DNA from: Blastococcus sp. TBT05-19
GTDB taxonomy: Bacteria; Actinomycetota; Actinomycetes; Mycobacteriales; Geodermatophilaceae
DNA length: 64,000 nt
Reading direction: 5' to 3'
NCBI RefSeq assembly: GCF_003319095.1
Contig: NZ_QOHI01000005.1
Span: forward strand, 62,001-126,000
A program made the position numbers and the translations under genes. The notes under the pieces were generated by a model. It saw only the letters and a list, made by a program, of their open reading frames with translations. It made no database searches and was not told the DNA's origin. This document shows positions 8,534-16,651 of the stretch, in pieces (the stretch's first letter is position 1; each line of letters begins with the position of its first letter).

Positions 8534-9729
8534 CAGGCGGCGCGGGTGGTCGCGGCCACCGCGAGCGCGTCGAGCGCGGCCCGGGCGTCGTCGGCGATCG
8601 GGGCCTCGGCGATGGCCTCGCGGGCCTCGGCGGTCCGGCGGGCGATCCGCTCCTCGACGCGGTCGCGCGCACCGGTGGACACCAGCAGCCCGCGCAGCGC
8701 GTCGAAGTCTGCGGTGCTGGCGTCCGGGTCGCCGAGCAGCTCGTCCAGCAGCCGGCGGCCGGCGTCGTCGGCGGCTTCCTCGGCCAGCGCGATGAGCAGG
8801 GTCTGCTTGCCCTCGCGCAGGTCGTCGTCGGCGGACTTGCCGGTGACGGCCGGGTCCCCGAACACGCCCAGGACGTCGTCGCGCAGCTGGAACGCCTCGC
8901 CCAGCGGCAGGCCGATCGCGGTGCAGGCCTCCACGACGGCCGGGCCGCCGCCGGCGATGGCGACCCCCAGCTGCAGCGGGCGCTGGACGGTGTAGCCGGC
9001 GCTCTTGTAGCGGGCGACGGTGAGGGCGCCGTCGGGGCCGGGGAGCCCGCCGGCCGCGCGGAGCAGGTCCAGGTACTGGCCGGCGGTGACCTCGGTGCGC
9101 ATCGTGTCCCACACCGCGCGGGCGCGGCCGAGCGCGGCCTCGGAGATCCCGGAGCAGCGCAGCATCTCGTCGGACCAGACCAGGGCCAGGTCGCCGACGA
9201 GGATGGCGGCGCCGATGCCGAACAGGTCGCGGTCGCCGTCCAGGGACTCGGCGGCGTGCTTGTCGGCGAAGCCGACGTGGGTGGTCGGCCGGCCGCGCCG
9301 GGTGCCGGCGGCGTCCATGACGTCGTCGTGCACCAGGGCGCTGGCGTGCACGAACTCCAGGGCGGCCACCGCGCGCAGGACGTCGCCGTCGTCCTCGCCG
9401 CTGCCCTGCCCCTGGGTGCGGGCTCCGCGCCAGCCCCAGTACGCGAACGACGGGCGGAGCTTCTTGCCGCCCTCGGCGAGGGCGCACACCTCGTCGACCA
9501 CCGGCGCGAGGCGGGCGTCCATCGCGGCGAGGGTGACCCGCTGCTGGTCCAGGAACGTGGTGAGGGCCTCGGCGACCGCGGCGCGCACGCGGTCGAGGTC
9601 GGCTGCCGCCAGCGGGGACGAGGGGCGGACTGGCTGGCGGTGCTGCGCCCCGGCGATCATGCGGCCAGTATCGCCCAACACGGTGGCGGCCCACCCACCG
9701 AGCGGGCTGACTGCGGTGCTCCGATCCAT
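8533..9729 (-). CDS. crtE: Geranylgeranyl diphosphate synthase (polyprenyl synthetase)
   Basis: 398 residues from ATG 9729. Trans-prenyltransferase that builds the C20 precursor of phytoene. The first Asp-rich motif DDVMD lies in [17 protein letters not shown]; the second appears as [12 protein letters not shown], with the DDxxG variant common in this actinobacterial group (IdsA2-like). GGKKLRPSF marks the isopentenyl diphosphate site. Start choice: AAGGAG lies 7 nt before 9729, a strong ribosome site. A later ATG at 9660 is also possible, since a GATACT box 6 nt upstream would make a leaderless mRNA, and it would drop a poorly conserved 23-residue tail. Confidence 0.9.
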   Translation of the reverse strand: MDRSTAVSPLGGWAATVLGDTGRMIAGAQHRQPVRPSSPLAAADLDRVRAAVAEALTTFLDQQRVTLAAMDARLAPVVDEVCALAEGGKKLRPSFAYWGWRGARTQGQGSGEDDGDVLRAVAALEFVHASALVHDDVMDAAGTRRGRPTTHVGFADKHAAESLDGDRDLFGIGAAILVGDLALVWSDEMLRCSGISEAALGRARAVWDTMRTEVTAGQYLDLLRAAGGLPGPDGALTVARYKSAGYTVQRPLQLGVAIAGGGPAVVEACTAIGLPLGEAFQLRDDVLGVFGDPAVTGKSADDDLREGKQTLLIALAEEAADDAGRRLLDELLGDPDASTADFDALRGLLVSTGARDRVEERIARRTAEAREAIAEAPIADDARAALDALAVAATTRAA

Positions 9730-9861
9730 CGCCGATCTCCTTCGTCCTCGCGCCGCTGCTGGTCCTCGACCTCCTTCTGCCGCCGGCCCGGCTCCGGATG
9801 CAGCCGGTCCGCGGGAGCTGCCCGCCCGGCCCGCCCGGGGACGCCCGTACCCTCGGGTGCC

Positions 9862-10773
9862 GTGACCCGGACCGTGCGCGAGCTGCTGGCCACCGAGGGC
9901 CCGACCTGGTCGTTCGAGTTCTTCCCCGCCAAGTCGGCCGAGGGGGAGGCCCAGCTGTGGACGGCGCTGCGCGAGCTCGAGCGGCTGCGCCCCTCGTTCG
10001 TGTCGGTGACCTACGGCGCCGGCGGGTCGACCCGGGAGGGCACGCTCGCGGTGACCGAGCGGATCGCCGCCGAGACGACGATGACGCCGCTGGCGCACCT
10101 GACCGCCGTCGACCACACGATCGCCGAGCTCCGGCACATCGTGAGCCGGCTGGTGGCGGCCGGCGTCCGCAACGTCCTGGCGCTGCGCGGCGACCCGCCC
10201 GGCGCGGACCCGCAGGCGGACTGGGTCGCCCACCCCGAGGGGCTGCAGTACGCCGCCGAGCTGGTGGAGCTGATCCGGTCGATGGGTGACTTCTCCGTCG
10301 GCGTCGCCGCCTTCCCGGAGCTGCACCCGCGGTCGCCCGACCCCGACTCCGACGTCCAGCAGTTCGTGGCCAAGTGCCGGGCGGGCGCCGACTTCGCGAT
10401 CACCCAGATGTTCTTCCGGGCCGAGGACTACCTGCGGCTGCGCGACCGGGTGGCCGCGCACGGCTGCGAGGTGCCGATCCTGGCCGGGGTCATGCCGGTG
10501 ACCGACGTCCGGCAGATCGCCCGGATCGTGCAGCTCTCCGGTCAGGCGTTCCCCGAGGACCTGATGGAGCGGTTCACCGCCCTCGACGGGGACCGCCCGG
10601 AGGACAAGGCCGCCGTGCGCGACCTCGGCGTCGAGGTGGCCACCGACCTGTGCCGGACGCTGCTCGACGAGGGCGTGCCCGGGATCCACTTCATCACCAT
10701 GAACCGGTCGACGGCGACGCGTGAGGTGTTCACCAACCTCGTCGACCGGTCCGGGGACGCCGTCACGCCCTGA
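9862..10773 (+). CDS. metF: Methylenetetrahydrofolate reductase
   Basis: 303 residues, TIM-barrel flavoprotein that reduces 5,10-methylene-THF to 5-methyl-THF for methionine synthesis. Motifs: [10 protein letters not shown] near residue 16-25, [34 protein letters not shown], and [13 protein letters not shown]. The C-terminus [10 protein letters not shown] is typical. The GTG at 9862 follows a TACCCT box at 9849-9854 by 7 nt, which points to a leaderless transcript. It is divergent from crtE and converges on the next gene with an 11-bp overlap. It uses the product of GlyA. Confidence 0.95.
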   Translation: MTRTVRELLATEGPTWSFEFFPAKSAEGEAQLWTALRELERLRPSFVSVTYGAGGSTREGTLAVTERIAAETTMTPLAHLTAVDHTIAELRHIVSRLVAAGVRNVLALRGDPPGADPQADWVAHPEGLQYAAELVELIRSMGDFSVGVAAFPELHPRSPDPDSDVQQFVAKCRAGADFAITQMFFRAEDYLRLRDRVAAHGCEVPILAGVMPVTDVRQIARIVQLSGQAFPEDLMERFTALDGDRPEDKAAVRDLGVEVATDLCRTLLDEGVPGIHFITMNRSTATREVFTNLVDRSGDAVTP

Positions 10774-11398
10774 CGGTGTCCTCCAGCACGTCGGCGGTGC
10801 GCGCCGCCGCGCGGCGCAGCCCCTCGCGTTCGGCCAGGTAGCCCCCGGCGAGGCCGACCACCGGCAGGTTGGACAGCACGCGGGCGCCCCAGCGCCCCTT
10901 CGGCCGGGCGTCCAGGGCGTCGTCGATGCGGGTCAGCAGCCGGGCGGCCCGCCACAGCGTCTTCGCCGCACCCGAGACGCCGGTGCGCTCCTCCCGCGGG
11001 CCCAGCGTGCCCTCGACGTAGGCGCCCTTGCTGCGGGTCAGCAGCGGCGTCACCCGCTCGGCCGGCAGGTCGCGGTCGAGCAGCACCTTCGCGAGCACCG
11101 ACACCCGCTCGGCCGGGGCCTCGACGCCGTGCTCGCCGGCGACGCCGAGGACGACCAGCGACTGGACCGCCGTTCCCACCGTGTTCTGCAGCGGCAGCAG
11201 GTCGGCGAGCTTGCCGGCGAACCGGGGTGCGGCGGACACGCCCGCGGCGACCTTGGAGACCTCGTCGGCCCACCAGCGCTCGCGCTCGCCCCGCGGCAGC
11301 GCCGGCGGGCGGCCGAGGCGGGTGGCCAGCGGGGTGAGCAGCCGGTCGACCCGGCGCAGGACGTCGACGACGACGGCGTCGGACAGGGGAGCAGCCAT
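10763..11398 (-). CDS. Conserved actinobacterial protein of unknown function
   Basis: 211 residues from ATG 11398 (an in-frame GTG at 11434 would add 12). I do not recognise a catalytic motif. The sequence is Arg/Leu/Ala-rich, mostly helical in character, with an amphipathic start ([18 protein letters not shown]), a hydrophobic stretch [21 protein letters not shown] at about 69-89 that may touch the membrane, and a second one [14 protein letters not shown] near 185. Its 3' end overlaps metF by 11 bp in convergent orientation. It lies just downstream of the lipase gene (44-bp gap) and may share its transcript. Confidence 0.7.
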   Translation of the reverse strand: MAAPLSDAVVVDVLRRVDRLLTPLATRLGRPPALPRGERERWWADEVSKVAAGVSAAPRFAGKLADLLPLQNTVGTAVQSLVVLGVAGEHGVEAPAERVSVLAKVLLDRDLPAERVTPLLTRSKGAYVEGTLGPREERTGVSGAAKTLWRAARLLTRIDDALDARPKGRWGARVLSNLPVVGLAGGYLAEREGLRRAAARTADVLEDTVRA

Positions 11399-11441
11399 GC
11401 CCCCCGTCCTGCCCGGGATGCCCGATCCCGACACGCGGGCC

Positions 11442-12230
11442 TCAGCCGTCGAGCGCCGCGCAGTCCGCGGGCGTGGGGGCGACGGGGTCCGCCGGGCCCA
11501 GCGAGGCGAGCACGATGCCCTGGACGACCGGGTCGCCGGGCAGCTGGAGGTGGCTCACCTGCCGGCCGGCGCAGACCGACTGCACGGTCAGGTTCAGCGC
11601 ACCGTCCAGCCGCGCGGAGTCCGGCGGGGTGACCACGGTGTCCTGGTCGGTCCACAGCGACACCCACCCGACGTCGTCGGGGGTCTCGTCGGTGCCCAGG
11701 CCGGCGATCAGGTCGCTGCCCGGCACCATCTGCCGGCAGGCCTCCGGGCACCGGTCCGGCGCGAAGGCGGCGGCGAACTGGGCCACCTCGGTGCCGTGGT
11801 GCGGAGACCCGAGGGTCACCACGCGACGGGCGACGTCGGCGTTGCCGTCGGTGATCCAGAGCCGCGCGACCAGGCCGCCGGCCGAGTAGCCGACGACGTC
11901 GACGCTGTCGGCGCCGGTGCGGTCGAGGGCCGCTTCCGCCGCGTCGTCCAGGGCGTCGGCGACGGCCCGCAGGTCCCCGGTCCCGGGAGCGGGCCAGGCG
12001 ACCACGGTCGCGTCGCGCCCCTCGGTCCGCAGCCGGGCGGCCAGCGGCTCCATGCTCTGCACGCTCCCGCCGTAGCCCGGGACCAGCAGCACCGGGCCGG
12101 GCTCCTCCACGACGGGCTCGCCGACCGGCGCGGGCGCGCCGCTCCGCTGCAGCAGCAGCGCCACTCCGGCGCCGAGCAGCGCCACGACCACGAGGATCAG
12201 CAGGAGAGGTCTCCGGAGGACGGCGGGCAC
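11442..12230 (-). CDS. Secreted or membrane-anchored alpha/beta hydrolase (triacylglycerol lipase-like)
   Basis: 262 residues from GTG 12230. An N-terminal hydrophobic helix (LLLILVVVALLGAGVALLL, about 8-26) acts as signal or anchor. The alpha/beta hydrolase core shows LVPGYGG (oxyanion region), the nucleophile elbow GYSAGG with its Ser, and LGSPHHGT, a pattern of bacterial LipA/EstA lipases. The two Cys of RCPEAC and the later ones suggest disulfides outside the membrane. The start sits 41 bp from the divergent phosphotransferase gene. The substrate is not known; ester or lipid hydrolysis is inferred from family. Confidence 0.82.
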   Translation of the reverse strand: MPAVLRRPLLLILVVVALLGAGVALLLQRSGAPAPVGEPVVEEPGPVLLVPGYGGSVQSMEPLAARLRTEGRDATVVAWPAPGTGDLRAVADALDDAAEAALDRTGADSVDVVGYSAGGLVARLWITDGNADVARRVVTLGSPHHGTEVAQFAAAFAPDRCPEACRQMVPGSDLIAGLGTDETPDDVGWVSLWTDQDTVVTPPDSARLDGALNLTVQSVCAGRQVSHLQLPGDPVVQGIVLASLGPADPVAPTPADCAALDG

Positions 12231-12271
12231 CCGCCTACTGTCCCTGGTGCGTACGACGAGGAGGAGGCGCG

Positions 12272-12970
12272 GTGCTCGACCGGGAGGAGTACCTCGCCGC
12301 GTGGTCCCGCTGGCACGGCGGGGCCGACACCAGCGCACCGCTCGTGCGCGGGTGGCTGACGATCGCCCACACCCTGGCCCGGCCGCTGGCCGCGCTGCCC
12401 CCGGCCGCCGCGACCGCCGCCGGGGCCGTCGTCGCCGCGGCCGCGGTCGGCCCGGCCGCCGCGGGCGGTGCGTGGCTCGTGGTCGCGGGTCTGCTCGTGG
12501 GCGTCTCCGGGCTGCTCGACAGCCTCGACGGCGCGCTCGCCATCGGTACCGGACGGGCGTCCCGCCGGGGGTACGTGCTCGACTCCGTCGTCGACCGGCT
12601 GACCGAGGCCGCCTACGCCGCGGCGCTGTGGGCGGCCGGTGCACCCGGATGGCTGGCGGTGACCTTCGGGGCGCTGTGCTGGCTGCCCGACTACCTGCGG
12701 GCTCGGGCCGGGCAGGCCGGCGTGCGCCGCACCGGCCCGATCTCGGTCTGGGAGCGGCCCACGCGGGTGGTGATGACCGGCCTCACGCTCGGTGGCGCCG
12801 GGGTGGTCTCGGGCCTGGACGTGGCCGACCTCGACCCGGTGCGCGTGGTGGTCACCGCCGGGGCCGCGGTCGGCGCGCTGCTGGGTGCCCTCGGCACGGC
12901 CCAGCTGGGGCGGTGGCTGCACGGTGAGCTGGGCGGCCCGGACGACGCCGCGGTCCCTCCACCGGACTGA
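12272..12970 (+). CDS. CDP-alcohol phosphotransferase family membrane protein with altered motif
   Basis: 232 residues, several membrane helices. It carries the CDP-alcohol phosphotransferase signature D-x2-DG-x2-A-[R]-x8-G-x3-D-x3-D at about residues 90-115 (DSLDGALAI, then RGYVLDSVVD), but the Arg that normally follows the Ala is Ile here. All four Asp residues and the Gly are kept. Family members transfer a phospho-alcohol group from a CDP-lipid or CDP-alcohol at the membrane. Start GTG 12272 has AGGAGGAGG just upstream. Product lipid unknown; the altered Arg makes the exact activity less certain. Confidence 0.78.
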   Translation: MLDREEYLAAWSRWHGGADTSAPLVRGWLTIAHTLARPLAALPPAAATAAGAVVAAAAVGPAAAGGAWLVVAGLLVGVSGLLDSLDGALAIGTGRASRRGYVLDSVVDRLTEAAYAAALWAAGAPGWLAVTFGALCWLPDYLRARAGQAGVRRTGPISVWERPTRVVMTGLTLGGAGVVSGLDVADLDPVRVVVTAGAAVGALLGALGTAQLGRWLHGELGGPDDAAVPPPD

Positions 12971-13096
12971 GCGGTCACCTGGGGGACCGGTGACGGGTCC
13001 CGGCTCCTAAGGTGTGCGGTGCCCCGACCCCCTCCCAGGCCATCGCAGCCGCACCGCGTGCCGCCGACGCCCGCCACCCTCTCCAGGAGCGCCCCC

Positions 13097-14074
13097 GTGC
13101 CCGTCGTCGTCACCGGCTCCATCGCCACCGACCACCTCATGACCTTCCCCGGCCTGTTCACCGAGCAGTTCGTGGAGGGCCAGATGGAGAACGTCTCGCT
13201 GTCCTTCCTGGTCGACGACCTGGTGCAGCACCGTGGCGGCGCCGGCGCGAACATGGCCTACGGGCTCGGCCTGCTCGGCCTCTCGCCGGTCCTGGTCGGC
13301 GCCGTGGGCAGCGACTTCGCCGACTACCAGGCCTGGCTGAGCCGGCACGGGGTGGACACCGGGAGCGTGCACTGGTCGGAGCTGAAGCACACCGCGCGCT
13401 TCGTGTGCACCACCGACCAGGCGAACAACCAGATCGCGTCGTTCTACTCGGGCGCGATGGCCGAGGCCTCGCAGATCGAGCTCGCGCCCGTGGTCGGCCG
13501 GGTCGGTGCCCCCGACCTCGTCGTCGTCGGCCCCAACGACCCCACCGCGATGGTGCGGCACACCCAGGAGTGCCGGGACCGCGGCTTCGCCTTCGCCGCC
13601 GACCCCAGCCAGCAGCTGGCCTGGGCCGCCGGCGACATGATCATGGAGCTGGTGTCCGGCGCCGAGGTGCTGTTCACCAACGAGTACGAGTCGGCGCTGC
13701 TGCTGCAGAAGACCGGCTGGACCGCCGACGAGGTGCTCGACCGGGTGGGCTGCTGGGTGACCACCCGCGCGGCCGACGGCGTGCTGGTCCGCCGGGCCGG
13801 CGAGGAGCCGCTCGAGGTCATCGCGGTCCCCGAGACCAAGCCGGTCGAGCCCACCGGCGGCGGCGACGCGCTGCGTGCCGGGTTCATCGCCGGGCGCATG
13901 TGGGGCCTGTCGCTGGAGCGGGCCACCCAGCTCGGCTCCGCCGTCGCCACCGCCGCCGTCGAGGTCATCGGGACCCAGGAGTACGACCTGCCGCGGGAGA
14001 GCTTCCTCGCCCGCTTCGGCGAGGCCTTCGGTGCCGAGGCCGCCGACGAGGTCGCCGCGCACCTGCCGGGTTAG
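13097..14074 (+). CDS. adoK: Adenosine kinase (PfkB/ribokinase family)
   Basis: 325 residues. It closely follows the mycobacterial AdoK pattern: VTGSIATDHLMTFPG at the N-terminus, SLSFLVDDLVQHRGGAGANM, FADYQAWL, HTARFVCTTD, ASFYSGAM, FAADPSQQLAW and LFTNEYE. The catalytic loop that is usually TGxGDAF reads PTGGGDALRAGF, keeping the base Asp. It phosphorylates adenosine to AMP in purine salvage. The GTG at 13097 is chosen because AGGAG lies 7 nt upstream and the N-terminus then matches AdoK; a TAAGGT box at 13009-13014 marks the promoter. Its stop overlaps the convergent flavin reductase gene by 4 bp. Confidence 0.93.
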   Translation: MPVVVTGSIATDHLMTFPGLFTEQFVEGQMENVSLSFLVDDLVQHRGGAGANMAYGLGLLGLSPVLVGAVGSDFADYQAWLSRHGVDTGSVHWSELKHTARFVCTTDQANNQIASFYSGAMAEASQIELAPVVGRVGAPDLVVVGPNDPTAMVRHTQECRDRGFAFAADPSQQLAWAAGDMIMELVSGAEVLFTNEYESALLLQKTGWTADEVLDRVGCWVTTRAADGVLVRRAGEEPLEVIAVPETKPVEPTGGGDALRAGFIAGRMWGLSLERATQLGSAVATAAVEVIGTQEYDLPRESFLARFGEAFGAEAADEVAAHLPG

Positions 14075-14730
14075 TCCCCCCGGAGCCGCTCGCCGATGGA
14101 GGGGTCCGCGGCCCACGTGCGGTAGGGGATGCGGGGGATCTCCTTGATCTCGCCGATCGTGGACCACTCGTTGCCGCCCAGCCGGGCCAGCGGGCGCAGG
14201 TGCTCGATCCTGGGGCGGCCGTCCCGCACCGCCTCGGTCCACGCGCTCACGTGCACGACCCGGCCGAACACCACGGTGCTGTCGCCCAGCCGCATCGTGG
14301 AGTGCAGCGTGCACTCCACGGTCACCGGTGAGTCGGCCACGCGCAGCGCGCTCACCTTCTCGGCCGGCTCCAGCCGCACGCCGGTGGCCTCGGCCTCGCT
14401 CTGGTCGGCCGGGAAGTCGGTGCCGGTGGCGTTGATCTGCTCGAACAGCGCCTCGGGCGTGAGGCTCACCGTGAACTCGCCGGTGGCCTCGACGTTGCGC
14501 AGCGAGTCCTTCCGGCCGACCGAGGTGAACTGCACGATCGGCGGGTCCACGCAGGCCACGGTGTAGAAGGAGTGCGGCGCCAGGTTGTGCACGCCCTCGG
14601 CCGAGCGGCTGCACACCCAGGCGATCGGTCGCGGGACGACGACGGAGTTCAGCACCCGGTAGAAGGCGCGCACCTCCATGTCGGCGGGGTCGAACGACGT
14701 GCGCGGCCGGGACGGATCGGGGGAGGTCAC
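14071..14730 (-). CDS. Flavin reductase-like protein (FMN-binding split barrel)
   Basis: 219 residues. The N-terminal half shows the flavin reductase-like pattern FYRVLNSVVVPRPIAWVCSR, VHNLAPHSFYTVACVDPPIVQF and RKDSLRNVEATGEFTVSL, which form the FMN site of the split barrel. Such proteins supply reduced flavin to a monooxygenase or act as oxidoreductases themselves. GTG 14730 overlaps the stop of the glycosyltransferase (GTGA), making it the last gene of a six-gene coupled operon for carotenoid tailoring. A link to a carotenoid oxidation step is inference from position only. Confidence 0.82.
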   Translation of the reverse strand: MTSPDPSRPRTSFDPADMEVRAFYRVLNSVVVPRPIAWVCSRSAEGVHNLAPHSFYTVACVDPPIVQFTSVGRKDSLRNVEATGEFTVSLTPEALFEQINATGTDFPADQSEAEATGVRLEPAEKVSALRVADSPVTVECTLHSTMRLGDSTVVFGRVVHVSAWTEAVRDGRPRIEHLRPLARLGGNEWSTIGEIKEIPRIPYRTWAADPSIGERLRGD

Positions 14731-15863
14731 CGCTCCATCGTCGCCGAGAGCGCAGGCGCCGGCGCGACCGGCCGTCCGCGCCAGTGCAGGGTGCCCCGGC
14801 GCCGGCCGCGCACCGACCCGACCATGAGCACGTCCAGCAGCAGCACCGAGACCGGGTGCGCCAGCGCGTCCGGCCAGGCCCGGCTCCCCGACGCCCGCGC
14901 GCTGAGCAGCCGGCCGGCGACCCCGGCGAGGTAGCCCACCAGCCCGGCGCGCGATCCGCCGAGCGCGGCCACCGGCGGCACCACGTAGACGGCGGTGAGC
15001 GCGGCGGCGGCGGCCAGACCGGCGGCGGGCCGGCCGCCGACCGAGGCCCACAGCGACTTCCCGTAGCCCGCGCGCACCTGGGGCCACCCCTCGTACATCC
15101 GGCAGGCGGCCAGCCGGGACCCGTCGACCGGGCCACCGCGCCCGCCGGCCCGCTTCACCGCGCGCAGCAGCGCGATGTCCTCCAGCACCTCGCCGCGCAC
15201 GGCCGCGTGGCCGCCCGCGCGTTCGTAGGCCTCCCGCGAGACGACGAGGAACTGGCCGTTCGCCGCGGCCAGCGAGGGGCGCGGCGACCGCTCGGCGAGC
15301 CGCAGCGGCAGCGTCGTCGTCCAGAGCCAGGGGGCCAGCGGCTGCACCAGGCGCTCGGCGGCTCCGGCCGCCAGCGGGCGCGGCCAGGGCGAGACCAGGT
15401 CCAGGCCGCTGTCGCCGAGCAGCGCCACGGCGGCGGCGATCGCGTCGGGGAAGAGGCGCACGTCGGCGTCGACGAAGACCAGCACCTCGCCGTCCCGCCG
15501 GTCGGTGGCGGCGGCGCCGACCGCGCAGGCGTGCGGTTTGCCGAGCCAGCCCTCCGGCGGCGGGGGAGCGGTGACCAGCCGCACCCGGTGGTCGTGCACG
15601 GCGCGGACGACGTCGCCGGTGCCGTCGGTGGACCCGTCGTCGACCACGACCACCCGGAGCCGGTCCACGCCCCGCTGGTCGAGCAGCGCGGTCAGGCAGG
15701 CGCCCACCTGGCGGGCCTCGTCGCGCACCGGCACCACCACCGTGACCGGCCGCGACGTCGGGGGCGGGTCGGCGGGCGGGCGGCGCAGCAGGACCGTGTT
15801 GACGGCGGCGTGCGCGGCGCCCGCGGTGGCGAGCGCGGCCAGCCCGCGGACGAGCCGGCTCAT
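14727..15863 (-). CDS. Family 2 glycosyltransferase, CruG/CrtQ-like carotenoid glycosyltransferase
   Basis: 378 residues. GT-A fold family 2 enzyme: PVTVVVPVRDEA (about 38-49), VVVVDDGSTDGTGD, the metal-binding FVDADVRLFPD, and EDIALLRAVK in the acceptor region. An N-terminal hydrophobic helix and C-terminal membrane helices (about 285-320 and 340-355) place it at the membrane. The gene just upstream encodes a CruF-like hydratase; CruF and CruG act together in cyanobacteria to hydroxylate and then glycosylate the acyclic end of a carotenoid. ATGA overlap with that gene. Sugar donor unknown. Confidence 0.8.
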   Translation of the reverse strand: MSRLVRGLAALATAGAAHAAVNTVLLRRPPADPPPTSRPVTVVVPVRDEARQVGACLTALLDQRGVDRLRVVVVDDGSTDGTGDVVRAVHDHRVRLVTAPPPPEGWLGKPHACAVGAAATDRRDGEVLVFVDADVRLFPDAIAAAVALLGDSGLDLVSPWPRPLAAGAAERLVQPLAPWLWTTTLPLRLAERSPRPSLAAANGQFLVVSREAYERAGGHAAVRGEVLEDIALLRAVKRAGGRGGPVDGSRLAACRMYEGWPQVRAGYGKSLWASVGGRPAAGLAAAAALTAVYVVPPVAALGGSRAGLVGYLAGVAGRLLSARASGSRAWPDALAHPVSVLLLDVLMVGSVRGRRRGTLHWRGRPVAPAPALSATMER

Positions 15864-16651
15864 CGGCGGTGCCGGACGGCGAGCGCGACCAGCACCGCCA
15901 CCCCCAGCGCCGCGCCCCAGGCGGCCGAGCCCGGCAGGTCCAGCCAGCCGGCGTGCGCCAGCGCGCCGCCGAGGGTCATCCAGGCCAGGGCGAGCAGCGG
16001 GGCCGCCGGGCCGATCCGGGGCGGTCCCGCGGTGCGCGCCACCAGGAGGTCGAGCAGCGTCATGAGCACCGCGCCCGCGAGCAGCCAGCCGGCCAGGTTG
16101 GTCAGGGGCACGGTGTCGATGCCCGGCAGGCCCGGGGTGGGGTGCGCCCAGGTCCAGTAGCCGGCCTGCACCATCTGCGGGTCCAGGACGACGTCCCAGG
16201 CGGCGAAGATCCCGGCCGCCCAGGCGATCCGCGCCGGCCGGCGGTCGGCGAGGTACCCGGCCAGCAGCCAGCTCGGCCAGGCCATCATCAGCCAGGCCAG
16301 CGGCACGAGGAACGGGACGCCGAGCAGGGTGGGGCCCAGGGTGTCGCTGTAGGTGTAGCTGCCGTAGGGGTACCCGGTGGCCAGGCCGATGCTCTCGAAC
16401 ACGACCGAGACGACCCCGACGAGCACGAGGACGGCGACGCCGGTGCGCACGCCGCGGCTGAGCGAGGCGTGCACCACCGAGAGCGCCGCGCCCAGCAGCA
16501 CGATCGCCCAGCTCACCGCGTCGCGCGTGCCGCCCCCGGAGAGCGGATAGGCGATCGCCGTGCCGACGAGGGCCAGCGCCAGGACCACCGGCACGACCTG
16601 GCGGGCGGTCCAGGTGCGCGGCAGCGGGAACGCGGCGATCAACGGGATCAC
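15860..16651 (-). CDS. cruF: CruF-like carotenoid 1',2'-hydratase (DUF422 membrane protein)
   Basis: 263 residues with about seven to eight membrane helices. It carries the carotenoid biosynthesis protein (DUF422) pattern: VFESIGLATGYPYGSYTYSDTLG (FESIGLATGYPYGSY), GVPFLVPLAWLMMAWPSW, AAWDVVLDPQMV and GYWTW. CruF of Deinococcus and cyanobacteria adds water to the psi end of gamma-carotene or lycopene. Its GTG start overlaps the CrtO-like stop and its own stop overlaps the glycosyltransferase start. The order oxidase-hydratase-glycosyltransferase gives strong context for a glycosylated carotenoid. Confidence 0.85.
   Translation of the reverse strand: MIPLIAAFPLPRTWTARQVVPVVLALALVGTAIAYPLSGGGTRDAVSWAIVLLGAALSVVHASLSRGVRTGVAVLVLVGVVSVVFESIGLATGYPYGSYTYSDTLGPTLLGVPFLVPLAWLMMAWPSWLLAGYLADRRPARIAWAAGIFAAWDVVLDPQMVQAGYWTWAHPTPGLPGIDTVPLTNLAGWLLAGAVLMTLLDLLVARTAGPPRIGPAAPLLALAWMTLGGALAHAGWLDLPGSAAWGAALGVAVLVALAVRHRR

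Noticed and set aside
13019-13096. A longer adenosine kinase beginning at GTG 13019
   Set aside because: The extra 26 residues are Pro/Arg-rich and absent from the family; GTG 13097 has AGGAG and the standard N-terminus. A leaderless longer form cannot be fully excluded.
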